Part shown: positions 5,658 through 6,291 of the stretch, piece after piece
Layout of the letters: the number at the start of each line of letters is the position of its first letter
Position numbering within the stretch: the first letter of the stretch is position 1
Assembly: GCA_027064245.1 (NCBI GenBank)
Contig: JAMOPZ010000447.1
Span: forward strand, 1 to 6,291
Source of the DNA: Campylobacterales bacterium
GTDB taxonomy: Bacteria > Campylobacterota > Campylobacteria > Campylobacterales > Arcobacteraceae
Length of the DNA stretch: 6,291 bases
Direction of reading: 5' to 3'
Made by a program: the position numbers and the translations under genes
The notes under the pieces: generated by a model
The model's input: only the letters and a program-made list of their open reading frames with translations
Told to the model about the DNA's origin: nothing
Database searches by the model: none

Positions 5658-6291
5658 TTATATTATTTTACTTTCATTAACTGTAAAATCTTTTAAAAGT
5701 TGATCTCTTAATATTGTTAATTTTCTTTTCCAATCAGGATCTTTACATTCATCTAAAAGTTTAGTTATATTTACAAGTAACGGTGAAAATTTTTCTCTTA
5801 CTTTTAGTGGAATTGTTTTATTTGTAGTTATATGTCCACCTTTATGTATAAAAAATTTTACAATATCTTTTTTTCCACCCAATGCTGCATAAGTAATAGG
5901 GAGCATATTAAAATTATCTGATATATTTTGAATATCCCTTTCAACTCCATATATAAGTTTTAATAACTCTATATTATTATTAAATACACAATAGTGCATA
6001 ATTGTTCTTCCTAGATTATCTTGTGCTTTATAATTATGTTTAGTTACTTCTACTAATGCTTTAAATAGATTTATATTACATTTTTTTAATGTTGCAACTT
6101 TTGTATATATATTTTGTCCATCTATATCTATACAGTCTCTATTTGCTTTGTTTATAAGTAAAAAAATTAAATTATCTCTAAAATCTTTATCGAATTTACC
6201 TTTTTTAAATACATGTAAAACATATTCATAAAAGATATTATGTTTTTGTATATTTTCTAAATTTATATCAACTCTATTTTGTATATAGAGT
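5658..6291 (-). CDS. Ankyrin-repeat protein, C-terminal part (start beyond right edge)
   Basis: The frame is open from the TAA at 5660-5658 through the right edge, giving 210 visible residues with no start; the ATG at 5999 is internal. Three ankyrin-type units follow one another: one beginning DIDGQNIYTKVATLKK, one DNLGRTIMHYCVFNNNIELL, and one DNFNMLPITYAALGGKKDIV ending FFIHKGGHI. The second unit (D-x-x-G-R-T-x-x-H-Y, then NNNIELLKLI) is closest to the consensus. Upstream is a helical, charged region without clear repeats, and the C-terminal ~55 residues after the last repeat (WKRKLTILRDQLLKDF) look like a charged helix. No signal peptide can be judged because the N-terminus is missing. Ankyrin repeats bind partner proteins; the partner is unknown. 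The gene runs into lpxB with a 2-nt gap, so expression of the two is probably linked, although a shared function does not follow. Confidence 0.8.
   Translation of the reverse strand, partial: LYIQNRVDINLENIQKHNIFYEYVLHVFKKGKFDKDFRDNLIFLLINKANRDCIDIDGQNIYTKVATLKKCNINLFKALVEVTKHNYKAQDNLGRTIMHYCVFNNNIELLKLIYGVERDIQNISDNFNMLPITYAALGGKKDIVKFFIHKGGHITTNKTIPLKVREKFSPLLVNITKLLDECKDPDWKRKLTILRDQLLKDFTVNESKII

Noticed and set aside
5997..5999. ATG at 5999 as the start of the ankyrin gene
   Set aside because: The same frame continues open to base 6291 and this ATG falls inside an ankyrin unit (GRTIMHYCV). It is an internal methionine.
1..6291. tRNA or rRNA genes, CRISPR arrays, insertion sequences
   Set aside because: No regularly spaced repeats, no terminal inverted repeats or transposase reading frame and no GC-rich structured RNA stretch were seen on either strand.

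Overview
The window is AT-rich DNA, and every gene reads on the minus strand, so transcription runs from position 6291 towards 1. The LpxB variant (N-terminal SALE-type motif, YYILPQAWAW block), a RibB with a decayed RibA-like tail, and the weak -35 but good TATAAT style of promoter all point to a member of the Campylobacterota (the former Epsilonproteobacteria). The genus cannot be fixed from the sequence alone.

Region 1 (6291 to 2807) is a tight gene string: the 3' part of an ankyrin-repeat protein gene that enters from beyond the right edge, then lpxB (lipid-A-disaccharide synthase), then an asnB-type glutamine-dependent asparagine synthetase. The intergenic gaps are only 2 nt, which suggests one transcript with translational coupling. 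No separate promoter is visible inside it.

Region 2 (2849 to 2598) holds no intact gene. The last codons of asnB and the following ~90 bases carry, in other frames, two pieces that look like a sensor histidine kinase: an N-box-like NNAKD segment followed closely by a terminal NGAIFKIELPL strand. I read this as an internally deleted kinase relic onto which asnB now abuts. A TATAAT box at 2625-2630 then precedes the next gene.

Region 3 (2597 to 1566) is ribB, whose C-terminal GTP cyclohydrolase II-like half has lost the zinc and catalytic signature (RibBX-like architecture).

Region 4 (1554 to 1) is a second overlapping gene string with its own possible promoter: an exported protein with two NosL-type metal-binding domains, a 107-residue single-pass membrane protein of unrecognised family, and the first 31 codons of what looks like an FtsX/MacB-type ABC transporter permease running off the left edge. 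The overlaps (8 and 14 nt), the two TTG starts, each with a Shine-Dalgarno match, and the shared envelope location suggest one functional module. It may be a copper or other metal-linked envelope ABC system, and it is the most interesting part of the window. Its function is inferred from domain content and gene order only.
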